The translations under genes were made by a program, and so were the position numbers. The notes under the pieces are model-generated. The model had not been told where the DNA came from and did no database searches. It saw only the letters and a program-made list of their open reading frames with translations. From contig CAZIIK010000050.1 of NCBI GenBank assembly GCA_964539235.1, forward strand, positions 1 to 64,000: 64,000 nt of DNA, written 5' to 3'. Origin of the DNA: CAZIIK01 sp964539235 (GTDB lineage Bacteria; Pseudomonadota; Gammaproteobacteria; Francisellales; CACEW01). Every line of letters starts with the position of its first letter. The stretch's first letter is position 1. This document shows positions 56,752 to 64,000 of the stretch, one piece after another.

Positions 56752-57963
56752 TCAACCACCGGGGCTTGTGTCTTCTGTGAGTCGCTCTTCACCTGAAACT
56801 GTAACGGTAATTTCTTCAAGCTCACGGCACGCCTCTTTGGACTCCGTATGGTGATACCCCGCCGCACTACAGGTACCGGCAAGCGAAGCTAATGACCAAG
56901 CAAGATACCGGGCATCCATGCCGAACATCTCTTGCGCCAACAAAGTACGTAACATAATAAAGACTGAAGCAGCTGTTCCCACAGCATGCATCAACGGTCC
57001 CTTCCACTTGATGCCTTCACGCAGAAAAGCAGAAGCGGTTTTTGGCACAAAAGGCTCGGTTTTTGGGTTAGTCAATCTAACCGCAGCACGCATGGCATCA
57101 TCAGATGCTTTACCTTCGAATAACCAGTTTTGCACCGCGGTTGGCGTGATACAAGCCACGGCAAAGACCAGAGCGCCCCCGACTAACCCAACAATCCCTA
57201 AAGTTTCACCACTCACCTGAGCTATTTCCGGTGCGGGCAGCATTAATACGACATCAATGACATGTTCAGCCACATGCCATGCACTACCACCACGAGCTAT
57301 CCAGGTGCGAAAAGCATTATTCTGCAGGCACGTTTCCGAACAGATTAAATGCATGGCGTGATAACGATCAGCTGGCGCCTTAGTCCACTTATGAAGACCT
57401 TCACCAACAGCTGAAACATCTGTGGTGAAATCAAATGGCAAACGTAGAAATAGGGCAATGGCTAAAGTAATCACTACACCACGCCAACCTAGCCAGGGCG
57501 TTAGATTGCCATCAAAGTCTGAATCTTGTTGATATTCATAACACCAGGCGACCAGGCTCTCAATTTCAAAGTACACCTCTAATAACGCTTTCACAATCGA
57601 AAAACTTATATAAAGCCCCATCGGTACGCCTTGTTTGTCTTGGCAAAACTTTTGCACCCGAGAGGGTGGAGGTTTATCAGATTCATCAGATTCACTGTCA
57701 GATTCATCACCATCCTCAACCCAGGCTTCTCGCACTTGAAAAGCTGCTTTATTCAGAGACTCAATGCCGCCCATGAACGCACCAACCGTCAAAGCCAGCG
57801 GCCCCGGCTTCTTGGTCAATCCTGCAATTGTCGCCACAAAATTTCCCGTCACATTAGCACCTTCTGCCAGGACATATAGGCCTTGTTTAGTTCGACGCCC
57901 ACACTGGCTTTTTTGCGGTCTTCGACAACAACAAGCTTGTTTGATTCTTTTCCACCATTTCAT
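56752..57963 (-). CDS. membrane protein of unknown function behind a Fur-box-like promoter
   Basis: 403 residues from the ATG at 57963, chosen because AGGG lies nine bases before it; ATGs at 57969 and 57972 are alternatives. The N-terminus is basic and Cys-rich (KQACCCRRPQKSQC). There are several hydrophobic segments (about 30-50, 110-130, 155-175, 235-260, 325-345) and an acidic Ser/Asp linker (DGDESDSESDESD) near residues 85-100. I do not recognise the family; an effector-like protein is conceivable but not shown. Its promoter carries a Fur-like site, so iron limitation probably induces it. It lies tail-to-tail with minE. Confidence 0.7.
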   Translation of the reverse strand: MKWWKRIKQACCCRRPQKSQCGRRTKQGLYVLAEGANVTGNFVATIAGLTKKPGPLALTVGAFMGGIESLNKAAFQVREAWVEDGDESDSESDESDKPPPSRVQKFCQDKQGVPMGLYISFSIVKALLEVYFEIESLVAWCYEYQQDSDFDGNLTPWLGWRGVVITLAIALFLRLPFDFTTDVSAVGEGLHKWTKAPADRYHAMHLICSETCLQNNAFRTWIARGGSAWHVAEHVIDVVLMLPAPEIAQVSGETLGIVGLVGGALVFAVACITPTAVQNWLFEGKASDDAMRAAVRLTNPKTEPFVPKTASAFLREGIKWKGPLMHAVGTAASVFIMLRTLLAQEMFGMDARYLAWSLASLAGTCSAAGYHHTESKEACRELEEITVTVSGEERLTEDTSPGG

Positions 57964-57996
57964 AGACATCATCCCTGTGTTTATGTATTGCGCGGC

Positions 57997-58045
57997 AGTA
58001 TATACAGAACTTTGCTATCTTCAAATGCGAATAATTATCATTTGC
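57997..58045 (-). promoter_or_regulatory. promoter with Fur-box-like site
   Basis: On the minus strand TTGAAG (58019-58024) and TATACT (57997-58002) are 16 bp apart. Just upstream, 58027-58045 matches the 19-bp Fur consensus at 14 of 19 positions by my count (AATGATAAT core). This is where Fur would hinder RNA polymerase. It would control the membrane protein gene at 56752-57963. Confidence 0.65.
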
Positions 58046-58070
58046 ATTTTTCGGGCTGATCGTTTGATTT

Positions 58071-58116
58071 GAGGGACCTCCCTTAGACAGGCTCAGGGAC
58101 CTTTTGTCGAAGGGAT
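58071..58116. repeat. REP-like repeat copy
   Basis: GACAGGCTCAGGG and TTGTCGAAGGG within 40 bp relate this to the repeats between argG and argH, in the opposite orientation. It lies between the Fur-box promoter and the gamma-carbonic-anhydrase gene. Confidence 0.55.
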
Positions 58117-58222
58117 GATAAACCCATTAAACGTCCGAAAATTCGTGAGATAGCGAACAGACGCCATGAACACTTTCACGTATACTGTAAACCTTTCTTA
58201 CCGTCAGAGCGCTACTCATACC

Positions 58223-58753
58223 ATGAATGTTCGCCAGTTTGCCGAAGCCATCCCCAATGTCAGTCAAGGCGTGTTTATCGATCTCAGTGCCGTGGTCACA
58301 GGCCGTGTCAGCTTAGGTCCAGACGCTTCCGTCTGGCCTTGTGTATCGATCCGCGGTGATTTAATGCCGATCACCATTGGTGCGCGCAGCAATATCCAGG
58401 ACGGTAGCGTGTTGCATACCACGCACATGAGTGATTACTGCCCAGAAGGCCATGCATTAACCATTGGTGAAGACGTAACGGTTGGCCACAATGTGACATT
58501 GCATGGCTGTACCATTCACGATCAAGCCTTGATTGGTATGAATGCGGTAGTGTTGGATGGTGCCGTCGTAGAAAGCCACGTGCTGGTTGCCGCGGGCAGT
58601 GTGGTTGGACCCGGAAAAGTCTTAGAAAGCGGTTATCTCTGGTTAGGTAATCCGATTCGCAAAGCACGCCCACTCACAGACAAAGAAATACAATTCTTTC
58701 GTTACAGTGCTGAGCATTACGTTAAGCTAAAAGACAAACATGCGCAGAGGTAG
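58223..58753 (+). CDS. gamma-carbonic-anhydrase-like hexapeptide-repeat protein (YrdA family)
   Basis: 176 residues of left-handed beta-helix repeats. Metal-ligand histidines appear in VLHTTHMSD, DVTVGHNVTLHG and TIHD. The RGDLMPITIG segment is typical of YrdA/PaaY/CaiE relatives. Catalysis of CO2 hydration is not proven for YrdA. The ATG at 58223 is preferred; a start at 58166 would lie upstream of a TATACT promoter-like element at about 58182-58187. It lies end to end with the DUF4143 gene. Confidence 0.9.
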   Translation: MNVRQFAEAIPNVSQGVFIDLSAVVTGRVSLGPDASVWPCVSIRGDLMPITIGARSNIQDGSVLHTTHMSDYCPEGHALTIGEDVTVGHNVTLHGCTIHDQALIGMNAVVLDGAVVESHVLVAAGSVVGPGKVLESGYLWLGNPIRKARPLTDKEIQFFRYSAEHYVKLKDKHAQR

Positions 58754-58757
58754 TGTT

Positions 58758-59912
58758 TTAGCTGCGTGGCTTTAGCAGAAAATCATGAATATTGAGCACA
58801 TCAATATTAGGTTTGTACGCGTCACTTTTTCCACAATACACTAAGAACCCTTGATCATTTTCTTCCAAATAAGATTCCACATGTCTTAACATTCTGGGAT
58901 GAAACGTCGCATTATGCTTTACCTCAATTAATTCACGGAACTGTTTCCGGTCAATAATAATGTCGATCTCTTCTCCACCATGTGTTCGATAATAATAAAC
59001 TTCAGCGTTTGACTGTTGATGCCGCTCGCGTTTGACAATTTCGGACATAACATAATTTTCAAACAAAGCACCACTCATAGGGCCATGCGTATAATGTTCG
59101 TACGATTCAATGCCAACCAAATACGAAACTAACCCGGTATCATAGAAGTAAATTTTGGGCGCCTTCACAAGGCGTTTACCGTAATTGTTAAAATAAGGTG
59201 GAACCAAAAACAAAATGTACGAGGCCTCCAGTACAGATACCCAACGCGATACCGTCGAAACAGCCACACCCAACGCGCGAGCCAATACTGATAGATTAAG
59301 CTGTTGAGATACACTAGCCGCCAACAGATGGATTAGACGTTGAAAATCGCGCAGATCGCCAATTTTGTGCAACGTCCTAATATCTTTTTCCAAATAAGTT
59401 TCCAAGTAGGCGCCATACCACAATCCTCTATTGCGATAGTTTTGCAACACCAGCTCAGGGTACGAACCTTGCCAAACCGCACTATCTCTCTCTGTCTCGG
59501 GCAATTCGGCATATTCCAACGGCAATAGGCATAGATTAACGACTCTACCAGCCAATGACTCGGAGATATTTTTCAATAGATTAAACCGATGCGATCCACT
59601 GACCACAAGCTTGCCATAGCGCTGCCTATCTTGGTCAACAGCCAACTTAATATATTCAAATAGTTCCGGCACCAGTTGCGCTTCATCAAACACCACACGA
59701 TCAGCATATCTGGCCATAAACGCCACAGGATCATGGTAGAAGCGGCTACGAATATCGGGTTGATCTAAACGAACCACCTCGTATTGATTCGCCAGTAAGT
59801 GGGCAATAATTGTTGACTTACCAGATTGATGTGGCCCCGTTACGGCAACAACCGGGAACATCTCTAATGCCGACAAAAATGTTGGTTCTAATGCACGTTG
59901 ATAATATGTCAT
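58758..59912 (-). CDS. AAA/DUF4143 ATPase
   Basis: 384 residues from the ATG at 59912 with AAGGTG before it. Walker A VTGPHQSGKSTIIAHL, Walker B DRVVFDEAQLVPEL and the sensor KLVVSGSHRFNLLK are intact. A winged-helix-like segment (LSVLARALGVAVSTVSRWV) precedes the C-terminal DUF4143 domain, with YYYRTHGGEEIDIIIDRK and ELIEVKHNATF, a nuclease-like D-x-x-x and E-x-K. Third DUF4143 protein in the window. Confidence 0.87.
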   Translation of the reverse strand: MTYYQRALEPTFLSALEMFPVVAVTGPHQSGKSTIIAHLLANQYEVVRLDQPDIRSRFYHDPVAFMARYADRVVFDEAQLVPELFEYIKLAVDQDRQRYGKLVVSGSHRFNLLKNISESLAGRVVNLCLLPLEYAELPETERDSAVWQGSYPELVLQNYRNRGLWYGAYLETYLEKDIRTLHKIGDLRDFQRLIHLLAASVSQQLNLSVLARALGVAVSTVSRWVSVLEASYILFLVPPYFNNYGKRLVKAPKIYFYDTGLVSYLVGIESYEHYTHGPMSGALFENYVMSEIVKRERHQQSNAEVYYYRTHGGEEIDIIIDRKQFRELIEVKHNATFHPRMLRHVESYLEENDQGFLVYCGKSDAYKPNIDVLNIHDFLLKPRS

Positions 59913-59925
59913 AGCCACACCTTTT

Positions 59926-59962
59926 ACTTGAAATCTTATCATGGCATCGAAATATTTCAAGT
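59926..59962 (-). promoter_or_regulatory. promoter overlapped by inverted repeat, DUF4143 gene
   Basis: ACTTGAAAT (59926-59934) and ATTTCAAGT (59954-59962) form a perfect 9-bp inverted repeat. On the minus strand TTGAAA (59955-59960) lies in one arm and TAAGAT (59933-59938, with TG before it, 16-bp spacer) touches the other. A dimeric repressor bound to the repeat would cover the promoter. Confidence 0.6.
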
Positions 59963-59984
59963 GAAAATACTGCATAACGTCAGA

Positions 59985-61205
59985 TTAATAATGCCGATAC
60001 CTGGCCAGCAACACGATACCCAATAGCGTAGCCACACAGGCCAACACCAGTGCACCTACACTGTCAACTGTATTCAACCAGACCCCCAAGGCATTAACCA
60101 AGGTATTGGCTAGGGCTAAAATAGCGCCGGTAATACCCATTACCCATCCTTGTTTCGTTTGATCAACCTGGCGTGAAAAGGTGCTAACCAAAAAGGTATA
60201 GGCCAAACCAAATGCGGCGTTCAAGGGAATCGTAATGATCCAAATCAACCAGACCCAAGGCACTATACTGATCAAACCAATACTGATAGCCAACAGCACA
60301 AGATTGACCAATATAACGCATCGATGACTCAACCGACTGTGTTCAAAATGCCGCGGCAACCAAGCCGTTCCGAGCGCCAAACCAACACCGATGAGTGCCA
60401 TGTATACACTCACCATGGTGCTATCCAGAGCAAATCGTTTGATCAGCAGCACAGAAATAAAAAAGTAGTAACCGTTATAACCCATCAGAATAAACAGATA
60501 GGCAGTCGACAGCGATCGTACGGTGTTGTGCGTGAAAGCCGACAGCAAGACTTTAATCGGCTTGGTCAAACTCAATTGTATGCGCCCGTGACGACCTGAG
60601 GTTTCAGTAAAACTGTACCCAATCAAAATAAAGTTCATCGCGCTGAGTAATGTCACCACATACAACGGCGTCGTATCTGAAAACCAACTGACCCAGTGAC
60701 CGTTAGATAAAAAACCACCGATGATTGGTCCACCCACCAAACCTGCACTAAAGAAAAACATCACGTAACCCAGACTTTGCGCGAGCTGATCAGGTGGACT
60801 TACATCTGTAATCGCGGCTTGTGCAATCGGTTGGCTACCCGCTGTTAGACCGGCAATCATACGCCCAAGCAGTAGCAACCATAAACTGTGAACAATAAAT
60901 GCGCCTGCCGTGATCAAATAGGCAATGCTGACACCAGCCATACAGATCATCAGCGCTTTCTTGCGCCCGGTAGTGTCCGATAGATCACCCAAAAATGACG
61001 CACCAAACAACCAACTTATGAAGTATACGGCGAACACCGCACCATAAATCAGATTACGAAAATGACTGTCTCCATATGAAATTAACAGATGGTTCTGTGG
61101 ATCAATCAGTGCGGTACTCAACAAGGGCATTAAAATTCCAATACCCATCGCATCGATAAATAGTACGGTATATAAACTGATTAAAGACCATCTTTGGTGT
61201 GACAT
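59985..61205 (-). CDS. MFS efflux transporter, TetA-like
   Basis: 406 residues from the ATG at 61205 with GGAG before it. About 12 membrane segments. The family motif A loop is GASFLGDLSDTTGRKKAL, and motif C-like GLVGGPIIGGFL follows, as in drug/H+ antiporters of the 12-TM DHA1 group. The substrate is unknown. It is transcribed away from a LysR regulator, which probably controls it. Confidence 0.88.
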   Translation of the reverse strand: MSHQRWSLISLYTVLFIDAMGIGILMPLLSTALIDPQNHLLISYGDSHFRNLIYGAVFAVYFISWLFGASFLGDLSDTTGRKKALMICMAGVSIAYLITAGAFIVHSLWLLLLGRMIAGLTAGSQPIAQAAITDVSPPDQLAQSLGYVMFFFSAGLVGGPIIGGFLSNGHWVSWFSDTTPLYVVTLLSAMNFILIGYSFTETSGRHGRIQLSLTKPIKVLLSAFTHNTVRSLSTAYLFILMGYNGYYFFISVLLIKRFALDSTMVSVYMALIGVGLALGTAWLPRHFEHSRLSHRCVILVNLVLLAISIGLISIVPWVWLIWIITIPLNAAFGLAYTFLVSTFSRQVDQTKQGWVMGITGAILALANTLVNALGVWLNTVDSVGALVLACVATLLGIVLLARYRHY

Positions 61206-61263
61206 ATTACGCTCCATCTTTTTTGTTTTCAGCCAACAACTGGATAACTCATGCCAGCATAGC

Positions 61264-61277
61264 GAAACAATTGTTTC
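61264..61277. promoter_or_regulatory. LysR-type operator palindrome
   Basis: GAAACAATTGTTTC is a perfect 14-bp palindrome in the middle of the divergent MFS-LysR region, where LysR-type regulators bind. Confidence 0.55.
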
Positions 61278-61324
61278 TTATATATATTCAATAACTAAAA
61301 TTACTGTTTCATATTAGGAACAAT

Positions 61325-62209
61325 ATGCAGCTTTCAGATCTAGATATTTTCTATCAAGTGGTCCGCTCGGGTAGCTTCACGCAAGCAGCTGACAGACTGC
61401 AATGCTCGAAGGCGCAAGTGAGTCGCCGGGTTACGGCATTAGAACAGCACCTTAAAACCAAGTTGCTCAACCGCACCACTCGAACCCTGCACCTGACAGA
61501 AGCAGGACAGGTGTGTTTTGAGCTGTCGTGTAACGTTCACGATGCAGTGAAGGCCGGTATTGATCAGTTAGACCATCTCAATCAACACCCGCAAGGCAAA
61601 CTTAAAATTTCGCTGCCGCCTGCCTTTGGTGAATATGCCCTCGCACCGCTATGGCCAAAGTTTTGCCGACAGTATCCAGACATTAACCTCGATGTGCAGC
61701 ACCACACCCGAGTGGTGAATGTCATTGAAGAAGGCTTTGATGTGGTCTTACGCCGTGCGCACTTAGCCGACTCCAACCTCATTGCCCAACCGCTGTGCAC
61801 GCCTCAGCAATGGTTGGTGACCACGCCTCAGTATATTGAACGATATGGAGCCATTAGCCAATTAGAAGACCTAAGGACCCGACCTTGTCTGACTTACACA
61901 GGCCAGCCTGAACACCATTGGCACATCATGGACCATCGTTTATGCCAAGAAATCGCTGTTCCTATCCACAACGTTTTTCGCGCCAATAGCGTGAATGTCA
62001 TCCTCGAAATGGTGCTGGCGCAGCAAGGTGCTGCTTTACTACCGGACTTCATGGTGAAGGACGCTATCGATAAGGGTTCGCTCGTTCGGCACTTGCCACA
62101 GATTGAAACCTTAAGCCGGACTGTGCACATTGTGTATCCGTCACGCGACTATTTACCGCCAAAGACCCAAATGCTGATCACATTCTTAAAGGCACACTTT
62201 GCCAACTAA
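61325..62209 (+). CDS. LysR-family transcriptional regulator
   Basis: 294 residues. N-terminal winged helix (SGSFTQAADRLQCSKAQVSRR) and a type 2 periplasmic-binding-like effector domain with LKISLPPAFGEYALAPLWPK. It resembles the CrgA/YhjC subgroup. The effector is unknown. Divergent from the MFS gene with a palindrome between, so it likely regulates the transporter and itself. Confidence 0.9.
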   Translation: MQLSDLDIFYQVVRSGSFTQAADRLQCSKAQVSRRVTALEQHLKTKLLNRTTRTLHLTEAGQVCFELSCNVHDAVKAGIDQLDHLNQHPQGKLKISLPPAFGEYALAPLWPKFCRQYPDINLDVQHHTRVVNVIEEGFDVVLRRAHLADSNLIAQPLCTPQQWLVTTPQYIERYGAISQLEDLRTRPCLTYTGQPEHHWHIMDHRLCQEIAVPIHNVFRANSVNVILEMVLAQQGAALLPDFMVKDAIDKGSLVRHLPQIETLSRTVHIVYPSRDYLPPKTQMLITFLKAHFAN

Positions 62210-62225
62210 TGACAGTTGATAAACA

Positions 62226-62888
62226 CTAACGCACACGGCATAGCGTTAATCCACCACCAATGGGAATCATACAAATATCGATGCGGTCATCGCCATGCAA
62301 TTGGTGGTTAAAGGCAACCAATGCTTTGGCATAAGGGCGGTCACTGTGCACATTCAAATCACTAGTGGCCATCACATTATCAACCGCAATAACGCCACCT
62401 TGGCGCACTAATTGCAGGCCATATTCAAAATAATTGGGATAATTCAATTTATCGGCGTCGATAAACATAAAATCAAACTGCCCGGTTTTGCCGGCTTGCA
62501 CCAATGACTCTAAGGTTTCTAAAGCAGGGGCAATTTTCAGCGTAATCTTGTTAGACACGCCCGCTTGTTGCCAAAAATCTTGGCCAATACGCGTCCATTC
62601 TTCGCTGACATCACAGGTCGTGATATGGCCATCTGCCGGTAATGCCAATGCCATGGCCAAAGCACTGTACCCCGTAAAACACCCGACTTCTAAAACCTGT
62701 TGAGCACCCTGCATTTTGACCAAGAATTGCATGAGCTGCCCTTGGTCTGGTGCGATTTGCATATTGGAGTCCTGCGTATGCGCATGCGTATGTGCACGCA
62801 GCTCGGTTAGCACAGGATGCTCACGCACGGCCGTATCCAAAATATGTTGATAAGCTTCTGGGGTTAAATGGTGAAATCCACTGCTCAT
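62226..62888 (-). CDS. O-methyltransferase, caffeoyl-CoA-OMT family
   Basis: 220-residue SAM-dependent, metal-assisted methyltransferase. SAM site VLEVGCFTGYSALAMALALP, the FDFMFIDADKLNYPNYFE metal-binding segment and IAVDNV are present. Bacterial members methylate small catechols or phenols; substrate unknown here. It begins 53 bp after aroE ends, on the same strand. Confidence 0.9.
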   Translation of the reverse strand: MSSGFHHLTPEAYQHILDTAVREHPVLTELRAHTHAHTQDSNMQIAPDQGQLMQFLVKMQGAQQVLEVGCFTGYSALAMALALPADGHITTCDVSEEWTRIGQDFWQQAGVSNKITLKIAPALETLESLVQAGKTGQFDFMFIDADKLNYPNYFEYGLQLVRQGGVIAVDNVMATSDLNVHSDRPYAKALVAFNHQLHGDDRIDICMIPIGGGLTLCRVR

Positions 62889-62941
62889 AATTTTCTCCTT
62901 AACATTTTAGGGTGTCGTGACACACAGCATGCCATGTCATG

Positions 62942-63766
62942 TCAATCAGCCGACAAAACCTGCTGATAAATAGCTTGGGTGTCTGGCCTCACACCGCGCC
63001 AAACAGCAAAAATCTCCGCATTTTGCTCCACCAACATACCGATACCATCCGCGGTTCGTTGACAACCCTGCTGCTTTGCCCAGGCGATAAACGCGGTATC
63101 TGCCTGACGGCCATACATCATGTCATAGCAAAAAGTTTCTGTTTGCAGAATGCTATCTGGAATGGGCGGCACTTCGCCAGACAAACTGGCGGCGGTGCCA
63201 TTGATGATCACATCAAATGATTGCGTTAATGCGTCATAAGGCATACAAGTCAACACATCTGAAGCAAAGCGTTCGCATAAACGTTCGGCCTTGGAAATGG
63301 TCCGATTTGCCAAGACAACCAACTGTGGTTGCTGCACCAACACTGTGCCTAAAACACCCTGCACAGCGCCACCAGCACCGGCCAATAAAATTCGTTTATC
63401 CTTTAAATCGATTTGATGACGGCGTTGTAAATCCCACACCATACCCATGCCATCCAAGTTGTCGCCATACAACACGCCATCGTCACGGAAGTGTAAGTAA
63501 CTCACCGCACCAGCTTGCTCAGCCAGCGAACTGACCACATCGGCATATTGATAAGCCATAGTTTTTAAGGGTAACGTGACATTCAAACCGCATATGTTTT
63601 CTGATCTGAATGCCTGCAGCCTGTCAGGCAATTGTTCTGCTGTCACGCGATATCGGTCATACGCAATCCTCTGCTGGCACTGGGCAGCAAAAGCCAAATG
63701 AATAGCAGGTGATAAACTGTGCGCAACGGGATCACCTATCACGCCATAACGATCATATGCCGCCAC
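62942..63766 (-). CDS. aroE: shikimate 5-dehydrogenase
   Basis: 274 residues. Start at the GTG 63766 is chosen because AGGTGG is about eight bases upstream; a GTG at 63778 is the alternative. It reduces dehydroshikimate with NADPH. PVAHSLSP (shikimate binding), catalytic Lys in NVTLPLKTMA, DNLDGMGMV with the catalytic Asp, the NADP loop LLAGAGGAVQGV and GIGMLVEQNAEIF are recognisable. The usual GAVNT motif reads GAVSYL, and DNTDG reads DNLDG. It begins right after the fpr stop. Confidence 0.88.
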   Translation of the reverse strand: MAAYDRYGVIGDPVAHSLSPAIHLAFAAQCQQRIAYDRYRVTAEQLPDRLQAFRSENICGLNVTLPLKTMAYQYADVVSSLAEQAGAVSYLHFRDDGVLYGDNLDGMGMVWDLQRRHQIDLKDKRILLAGAGGAVQGVLGTVLVQQPQLVVLANRTISKAERLCERFASDVLTCMPYDALTQSFDVIINGTAASLSGEVPPIPDSILQTETFCYDMMYGRQADTAFIAWAKQQGCQRTADGIGMLVEQNAEIFAVWRGVRPDTQAIYQQVLSAD

Positions 63767-63778
63767 GGTCAAAACCAC

Positions 63779-64000
63779 CTAGTTTGATGAAATGTATTTT
63801 TCACGTCTCACGGATTTGGTATCAAAGCCATAAGTTTCCGTCAACAAATTGAAAGCATCATCGACCATGTTAGGGTTACCGCATAGATACACCACATCTT
63901 GGTCCGCATTGAGATCTAGGTTTTCTAAACTGCTTTGGATATATCCTGAACGCTCATCCGTTTGTAGTGTTGAAGTTTCACGACTCAGATGGCTGAGATA
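63779..64000 (-). CDS. fpr: ferredoxin-NADP reductase, C-terminal fragment (runs off the window)
   Basis: The window holds only the last 73 residues; the frame continues beyond position 64000. It has VVYLCGNPNMVDDAFNLL (NADP-binding) and ends RREKYISSN, a typical Fpr C-terminus. This FAD enzyme moves electrons between NADPH and ferredoxin or flavodoxin. Its stop is directly followed by aroE. Confidence 0.88.
   Translation of the reverse strand, partial: YLSHLSRETSTLQTDERSGYIQSSLENLDLNADQDVVYLCGNPNMVDDAFNLLTETYGFDTKSVRREKYISSN

Overview
The window looks like chromosome of a gammaproteobacterium of moderate G+C (by eye, high-40s percent). The evidence is the block tRNA-fMet–rimP–nusA–infB–rbfA–truB, secG followed by tRNA-Leu and tRNA-Ser, two-subunit glycyl-tRNA synthetase (glyQS), a solitary oxyR, ispB, minDE, and an ArgR/ARG-box arginine regulon. 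I cannot name the genus. Several genes are atypical for enterics: a small PurL with a separate PurQ that carries fused PurS-like domains, a CarB of the CAD/CPS1-like type with no adjacent carA, minDE without minC, and rsmG separated from mnmG.

Layout. 1-4.7 kb: tail of a small membrane protein (possibly frameshifted), then nhaA, glyS and glyQ on the minus strand. 4.8-6.9 kb: an Xre/ParS-RES toxin-antitoxin pair, a one-domain MGMT protein, sufE, and a 157-bp nested palindrome. 6.9-12.6 kb: purine operon purL-purM-purQS-purC. 12.7-18.7 kb: ABC-F ATPase, lipoprotein, secreted protein, PP-loop protein overlapping queC, and mnmG with a structured element upstream. 19-26.7 kb: a hypothetical, a DUF985 cupin, a DUF1778 antitoxin remnant, carB, an AAA/winged-helix ATPase, and a DUF4143 ATPase pseudogene that has lost its P-loop. 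26.8-34.5 kb: arginine biosynthesis, argCJBGH diverging from argD-argR across four ARG-box-like sites. 34.5-42.4 kb: rsmG, a DUF4143 ATPase, and the translation/transcription block. 42.5-46.4 kb: cspA-like gene, then a decayed stretch (frameshifted FAD/NADH oxidoreductase, a fructose-bisphosphatase GlpX fused to an unrelated secreted domain, a frameshifted GFA-family gene), then tRNA-Ser and tRNA-Leu. 46.4-55.4 kb: secG, an ATP-grasp ligase, an AAA ATPase with a palindromic promoter, an SDR, oxyR, gmk, ispB, galK and galT. 55.6-64 kb: minDE, an unknown membrane protein behind a Fur-box-like promoter, a gamma-carbonic-anhydrase-like protein, a third DUF4143 ATPase, an MFS exporter divergent from a LysR regulator, an O-methyltransferase, aroE, and the 3' end of fpr.

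How the parts work together. Most of the window is housekeeping metabolism: purines, arginine, carbamoyl phosphate, galactose entry by the Leloir route, tRNA modification and ribosome maturation. Scattered through it are accessory ATPases. At least four of the five have, or overlap, their own palindromic promoter element, so each looks like an independently regulated cassette. Several neighbouring genes are visibly decaying (frameshifts, internal deletion, fusion). The most unusual items are the PurQ-PurS-PurS fusion, the secreted-domain/GlpX chimera, the P-loop deletion, the possible attenuator upstream of mnmG, and the Fur-box-associated membrane protein of unknown function. No CRISPR array, rRNA, complete insertion sequence or prophage was seen.
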